Assembly (NCBI GenBank): GCA_030490835.1
Contig: CM059973.1
Location: forward strand, 84,149,221 to 84,213,220
Length of the DNA stretch: 64,000 nucleotides
Direction: 5' to 3'
DNA from: Annona cherimola
Lineage: Eukaryota; Streptophyta; Magnoliopsida; Magnoliales; Annonaceae
Shown one piece after another: positions 59,201 to 64,000 of the stretch. Below the pieces are notes generated by a model, which worked only from the letters and a program-made list of their open reading frames with translations, was not told where the DNA came from and did no database searches. The translations under genes and the position numbers were made by a program. Each line of letters starts with the position of its first letter. Positions within the stretch are counted from its first letter, which is position 1.

Positions 59201-62200
59201 ATGTCAGGCTGGCAGCCGGTGCTATTAAAAATCACCGCCGCATCTTTTATGGGTTCCGAAAATATGCTAAAAGTCGTTAATACTAGAGTATCCTCTATAA
59301 GCGACACGCTGCAGCGGAGCTCGGTTGTAGTGAGAAATGAGCAAGGGTTGCTAAGGCATTTTCCCAGAAGCGACGCGCTACATCGGAGCTTGGATGTAGT
59401 GAGAAATGGGCAAGGGTTGTTAGGATGTCTCCCCGGAAGCAACACGCCACAATAACATCCGGTTGTGGCGCGAAGTCGGTAAATGTTCTCATGCCTTTAT
59501 GGACGTGGTTTAGGGAAGCAGGTGGTACCAAAACACAAGGTCCGTTTTGCCTCATGAAATGTTGGGACTCTTTCAGGGAAAAATATGAAAGTAGTAGATG
59601 TTATGAGAATAAGAAGAATTAATATAGCATGCCTACAAGAGACTAAGTGGAAAAGAGAGAAGGCTTAAGAGATTAATGAATTCAAATTATGATATATAGA
59701 AAAGGATGGTAATAGAAATGGTGTAGGGATAATAGTAGATGACAAATTCATAAATAAAGTTGTACATGTCAATAGAATAAATGATAGAATTATTCAAATA
59801 AAACTTGTATTTGGTGTAGAGGTTATAAATGTGATTAGTGCTTATGTACCACAAGTAGGATTAAATGATAGAATCGAGAAATAATTTTGGGATGACTTAG
59901 ATAGTGTAATGCAAAGGATACCTAACTAAGAAAAGGTTGTGATAGGTAGAGATTTAAATAGACATGTAGGAAAGGAGAATGTAGGATATGAGAGAAGTCA
60001 TGAAGGTTTCGGCTTTGGAATAAGGAATGAAATGGGGAATGTCATTTTGAACTTTGCTATAACTTATGATTTGGTTATAGCAAAAACGAGATGAACACTT
60101 GATAACTTTCAAAAGTAGGACCAATTTTAGTCAAATAGATTTCTTCCTTATAAGAAAATTGGATAGATTCTTTCGTATTAATTGTAAGGTTATCTCAGGT
60201 GAGAGCTTAGCTATGCAGCATAGATTATTAGTGATGGATATATATACACAAATAGAGTCAATAAAAACTGAAGACAATATAATTCCAAAAATTAAATGGC
60301 GGAATTTAAAGGAAAACGACATGAAATTTTTTAGTAAAAGAATGATAGAAGAAGGAAAATGGGTCACATAAGAAGATGGAGTATAATCCATATGGGATAA
60401 AATGACAACTAACATAAAAGAAGTATGACAAAATATTGTAGGAATATATAAAAATCATAGATCCTCACATAGGGAAACTTGGTGGTAGAATGAAGATGTT
60501 CAAAAAGATATAAATGATAAACAAGAAAAGTTTAAAACATGGCAGAGAAATAAAAATGATGCAAACTTACAACAATACAAACTTTCAAAAAAAACTACTA
60601 AAAAGATTATTAGCAATGCTAAACACAAAGCTTATAACAACTTATATGATAGATTAGGAACTAGACAAGGTGAAAAAAATATTTTTAAGTTGGCTAAATT
60701 AAGAGAAAATAAAGGCAAAGATTTAAATTATGTTAAATGTATTAAAAGTGAGGATAAAAGAGTTATAGTTAAAGATGATGATATTAAAAAAAGATGAAAA
60801 ACATATTTTTATAGTTTACTAAATGATACCCTACACGAACATTTAACATTAGACGTTAGTTTAAATAGAGAAGAAAATAGAAATATCAGTTATTTCCCAA
60901 AAATTCGAATATCTGAAGTAAAGGAAGCTCTAAGGAAAATGAAAACATGAAAAGTCTTAGGCCCAGATAATATACCAATTGAAGTACGGAAGTGCATGAG
61001 AGATGTCGGTGCAACATGGTTAACAAATTTCTTTAATAAGATTATAAAAACAAAGTTAATGTCAAGTGAATAGAGGAAAAACATTATAGTTCTAATCTAT
61101 AAAAATAAGGGAGATACTCAAAATTGTGTAAATTATCATGGAATAAAATTAATGAGTCATACTATGAAATTATGGGAAAGAGAAATTGAGCATAGACTAA
61201 AACGGAAAATTAATGTATTTGAAAATCAATTTGGTCTTATGCCAGGAAGATCAACCACCGAAGCTACTTTCTTACTTAGACAACTATTTAAAGAGTATAG
61301 GGAGAAGAAAAAGAACTTATACATGATTTTTATTGATTTAGAAAAAATATATGATCGAGTACCAAGAAAGTTAATATAGCAAGTGATGAAAAAGAAAAGA
61401 ATTAATAACAGATGTATTGATATTAATAAAGATAAATATGAGGGGGCTGTTACAAATGTGAGGACCATTAGTGAAGATACTAATATTTTTCCGGTTAGAA
61501 TAGGTTTACATCAAAGTTCAGCCTTGAGTCCTTACCTTTTTACCTTAGTAATAAATGAAATTACTAGACATCTCCAAGAAGAAGTACCTTGGTGTATGTT
61601 ATTTGCAGATGGCATTGTTTTAATAGATGAAACTAAATGACTAAATTTAAAATTGAATAGGTGGGTAGATGCTTTAGAATCTAATGGTTTTAGAATTAGT
61701 CGCACAAAAATTGAATATATGAAATGCAATTTTAATAATAGTAAGAACCCGGATGAGGAACCAATTAAGATTTTAGATCAAGTAGTAACAAAATCTAATC
61801 ACTTCCGGTACCTAGGATCAATAGTTCAAGAGAACGGCGAAATTGAGAAAGATATAATACATAGAATTCAAGCAGGATAGAAGAAATGGCGAAGTGCGTC
61901 AGGAATTTTATGTGATCATCGAGTTTCAATCAAACTAAAAGGAAAATTTTATAAGACTGCAATTAAATTTGCTGTGCTTTATGGGGCAGAATGTTGGGTA
62001 GTTAAAGAACAATATATACAAAAAATGAGCATAATATAAATGAGAATGTTAAGGTGGATGAGTGGTAAAATAAGAATGAAATAATTCGAGAAAACTTAAA
62101 TGTGAGACTAATTTGTGATAGAATGAGAGATAATAGATTAAGATGGTTTGGTTATGTTAAAAGGAGACCTCAAGTAGCAACGATTAGGAAAACAAAATCT

Positions 62201-63617
62201 ATCTAAGTAGAAGGTGGTAAGAGAATGGAGGAAGACCCAAAAAAACATAGATGGAAGTAATTAAACAAAATTTAAAAATATTACAAATTACAGAAAATTT
62301 AGTCTTAAATCACTAAGAATGGCGTAACAGAATCCATGAAGCCGACCCCACCTAAGTGGGAAATGGCTTATGATGATAATAATGATGATGATATGCTATT
62401 CTTAACCGACCAACTAAAGTCCCGCAAAAGATTTCTAGTTCTTATGGGCTACATGATAGAATTTTTCCTTTAATCTGATGGAACTTTGGTGCCATAATAG
62501 ATGCTAGAGGTATAATTCCACATCTTCCAGCAAATTCCATGAATGATGTTCTTTGCAATATCTCCATTTTCAGTAATAATTGACCCCATATAGGAGAAAA
62601 GTTCATCAAACTATATGCTCAATATCTGTTCATAAACTTCTTGCCTTGCGAATATAATTTTTTTTCCTTATCGTGCATGTGCTATTCCAAATTTAGTGAT
62701 ATTAAATCAATTCTAGCATACAAAAATTGAAGGATTTAGCTATGCTTGCTTTTTGGTATACAATTTTATTTTTTATTCTTGACTTTTGACTTACAGCAAT
62801 CTGGGGGGGAGCCAAATTATCAGATGTGCTGGAACTTGTTGGAATACATAAACATACTTCTATATCATCATCAGGAGGAAAACATGTTGAGTTTACCAGC
62901 ATCGATAGGTGTAAAGTGAGTGCTTGGATCCTATTAAATTTGTCCACTTTGTTATCTTAGTGCAACAATACAGGGTGTGCCAATAAGCATGCAACTCTGT
63001 TCTTTCTTCATTTTGTCAGGTTTTCATTCTGACATATTTGGTCTTGATTACATTTGGAAGATGTAGAAGTTGGGAAATAGGAATGGGAAAAGTTTTTGAA
63101 AAGTGAGGGAATGATGTGATATGATGAGGGTAGAAGAAAGATAAGGAACTTAAAATAGATGGGATGGTTGTATGGAAAAATGTGAAAAAGATGATTGGGC
63201 TGTAGAGGCAATAATAGAAAAAGTAGGATAATTAGGTGATTAAAATTGCAAATCATGTCAAAAGGCATGTAAGGAGTGGAAACTTTTCTTTTTCTTTTAC
63301 ATATTACTAAATGGTGTTTTTCTTTGAGTACAAACCAATGATGTGTTATTTACAGCCATCTGATGTTAGAATAATTTAGAAGAATTGTTCTAAAAGCAAA
63401 TAGAGGAGTATGAGAAAGGGAGTCCTATATTAGATGTGGTTCAAACATTGATGAGAGAGATCTTCTTGATTGTCTCTTTGGAGTTTCCTTGATTAAGCTT
63501 TTTTTACTTTGCCAACTCCAGGAGGAAAATGGTGGTCCTTACAAGGCATCAATCACATTGAGTCAGGGAACAAATCCTGATGCTGATGTTTTACTTGCAT
63601 ATGAAATGAATGGAGAG
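56280..63617 (+). CDS. SOX: Sulfite oxidase, molybdenum enzyme (5' part; runs off window)
   Basis: Plant sulfite oxidase converts sulfite to sulfate in peroxisomes with a molybdenum cofactor and no heme domain. Exons seen: 56280-56354, 57420-57535, 57637-57699, 57820-57856, 58269-58350, 62797-62915, 63522-63617, about 196 residues of the usual near-393. The remaining exons, including the dimerisation domain and the C-terminal peroxisome signal, lie beyond 64000. Blocks: MPGLRAPRDYSEEPPRHPSL, EPFNAEPPRSAL, VTPVDMFYKRNHGPIP, LPKYNITATLQCAGNRRTAM with the Mo-ligand Cys, KGVGWDIAAIGN, IWGGAKLSDVLELVGI, VEFTSIDRCKEENGGPYKAS, DADVLLAYEMNGE. Intron 2 (57536-57636) is GC-AG (GAGAG|gcaata). Intron 5 carries a full RTE LINE and intron 1 a Tourist MITE. 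No presequence is present, consistent with a peroxisomal enzyme. Confidence 0.95.
56941..57247 (+). mobile_element. Tourist-like MITE in SOX intron 1
   Basis: It begins GGGTGTGTTTG with 'gataaaacttttgaatgaaa' just inside, and ends in a worn gccaaatgtgtcc. It is about 307 bp, slightly longer than other copies because of an internal A-rich insertion near 57132-57145. Confidence 0.65.
59136..62390 (+). mobile_element. Full-length RTE-clade LINE, inactive
   Basis: A 3,255-bp element in SOX intron 5, sense with the gene. A perfect 15-bp duplication atatgctattcttaa flanks it (59121-59135 and 62391-62405). The 5' leader has gtaagagtttctatcttac and a 69-bp monomer array. Coding remnants: endonuclease (ACLQETKWKREK near 59620, NGVGIIVDDKF, VEVINVISAYVPQVG near 59820), RT (NQFGLMPGRSTTEATFLL near 61225, MIFIDLEKIYDRVP near 61325, FADG at 61602-61613 where FADD is expected) and the C-terminus (NHFRYLGSIVQENGEIEK near 61800). 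The 3' end is 'ccccacctaagtgggaaatg' then a (TGA/TAA)n tail. Numerous stops are present. Confidence 0.9.
59299..59480 (+). repeat. 69-bp tandem monomers in RTE 5' leader
   Basis: The word tgtagtgagaaatgrgcaag starts at 59326 and 59395, and a related ttgtggcgcgaagtcgg starts at 59463, a period of 69 bases. A partial unit (aagcgacacgctgcagcgg) precedes from 59299. The same array, reverse complemented, lies at about 32312-32480 in the other full RTE copy. Confidence 0.75.
63060..63290 (+). mobile_element. Degenerate Tourist-like MITE in SOX intron 6
   Basis: The body words 'tgatgtgatatgatgagggt', 'aaaatagatgggatggttgt' and 'aaatgtgaaaaagatgattg' follow the family order, but both GGGTGTGTTTG ends are lost. 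Confidence 0.45.
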
Positions 63618-63767
63618 GTAAAGTGCATATCTTCAGATTGATATTCACATAAGGGAGCTGTTTTTCCTTTCACATTTGACTCTTTGTTGTTCTTATCTGT
63701 GATTCCCTTATTGATTACATGTAGGAATGTTGTGACGTTTTTTTTTTAACTTATGATGACAACTGTA

Positions 63768-64000
63768 CTAGTGCTTCATTCATGATATGGAAGAATCATT
63801 TTTGAGCTTATGTACCAGTGCTTTATTCTTGATATGGAAGAATCATTTTTGAGCTTATTATTTAGAAGTCCCAAATCATTCTTGGCTCAAAATTCAACTG
63901 ATCACTAGCTACAACCTGATTGTTGAAATGCTTTATTCTTTCTGTAAATTTGATATTTAAGGATCATTTTTGAGCTCTTTATTTGTAAGTCCCAAATCAT
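63768..64000 (+). repeat. Local direct repeats in SOX intron 7
   Basis: Units at 63771-63810, 63817-63880 and about 63930-64000 share 'agtgcttyattc', 'gatatggaagaatc', 'atttttgagcttatt' and 'agtcccaaatcat'. The third runs to the window edge. Confidence 0.7.

Larger units (their letters stand above)
58740..62660 (-). mobile_element. Older antisense RTE-like fragment, split by the younger RTE
   Basis: Reverse translation of 62660-62406 gives, with breaks, a YMGSIITENGDIAKNIIHG-type block that matches the C-terminal region of the RTE protein (YLGSIVQENGEIEKDIIHR in the copy at 59136). The text continues at 59120-58740 with pieces such as a RNDIASCKKLGHFGY-like stretch. The younger element and its 15-bp duplication sit between the halves. 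Frames are heavily broken and limits are approximate. Confidence 0.45.

Noticed and set aside
1..64000. CRISPR arrays, rRNA or canonical tRNA genes, bacterial-type operons
   Set aside because: The window is plant nuclear DNA. The only tandem repeats are microsatellites, local duplications and RTE monomers, and tRNA-like boxes occur only within SINEs.

Overview
This window is nuclear DNA from a flowering plant. It holds five protein-coding genes split by GT-AG (and two GC-AG) introns. The encoded proteins closely resemble known plant proteins, the intergenic DNA is AT-rich, and the transposon families present (L1 and RTE LINEs, tRNA-derived SINEs, Tourist-like and foldback MITEs, a MULE, a gypsy remnant) are typical of plants. 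Long introns that have kept 3.2 kb LINEs hint at a woody lineage with large introns, but the species cannot be told from this sequence alone. Exon coordinates were built by hand from splice sites and reading-frame continuity. Family names come from remembered protein motifs, not from a search.

Layout. 1-2.1 kb: AT-rich DNA with a foldback repeat and a Tourist-like MITE. 2.1-6.8 kb, minus: ENY2/SUS1 (110 aa), whose start codon appears to be split by an intron. 6.9-14.5 kb: repeat-rich intergenic DNA containing a 2,045-bp MULE with a perfect 9-bp target duplication; it carries a degenerate gene fragment resembling the N-terminus of an RBOH NADPH oxidase. 15.2-20.7 kb, plus: pectin acetylesterase (407 aa, 12 coding exons). 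21.5-23.7 kb: decayed gypsy LTR element. 24.7-34.8 kb, plus: small SAP-domain protein (187 aa, 6 exons), with a SINE, two tandem duplications and a full-length antisense RTE LINE in its introns. 38.1-44.2 kb, minus: mitochondrial complex I 39-kDa subunit (NDUFA9 type, 398 aa, 12 exons). 45.9-53.7 kb: nested Tourist MITEs, foldback repeats and a complete 6.0-kb L1 LINE inserted into a foldback repeat. 56.3 kb to the right edge, plus: sulfite oxidase (first 7 exons; the gene runs off the window), with a second full-length RTE LINE in intron 5 that itself landed in an older antisense LINE fragment.

The five genes do not form one pathway: transcription and mRNA export (ENY2), cell-wall pectin deacetylation (PAE), a probable nucleic-acid-binding SAP protein, mitochondrial respiration (NDUFA9) and peroxisomal sulfite detoxification (SOX). 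No new multi-gene system is evident. The points most worth a second look are the AT|G split start codon of ENY2, the gene-carrying MULE, a 69-bp tandem monomer array in the 5' leader of both RTE elements, two GC-AG introns, a duplicated exon in the SAP gene, and an L1 ORF2 broken only by stops that single C-to-T changes could explain.
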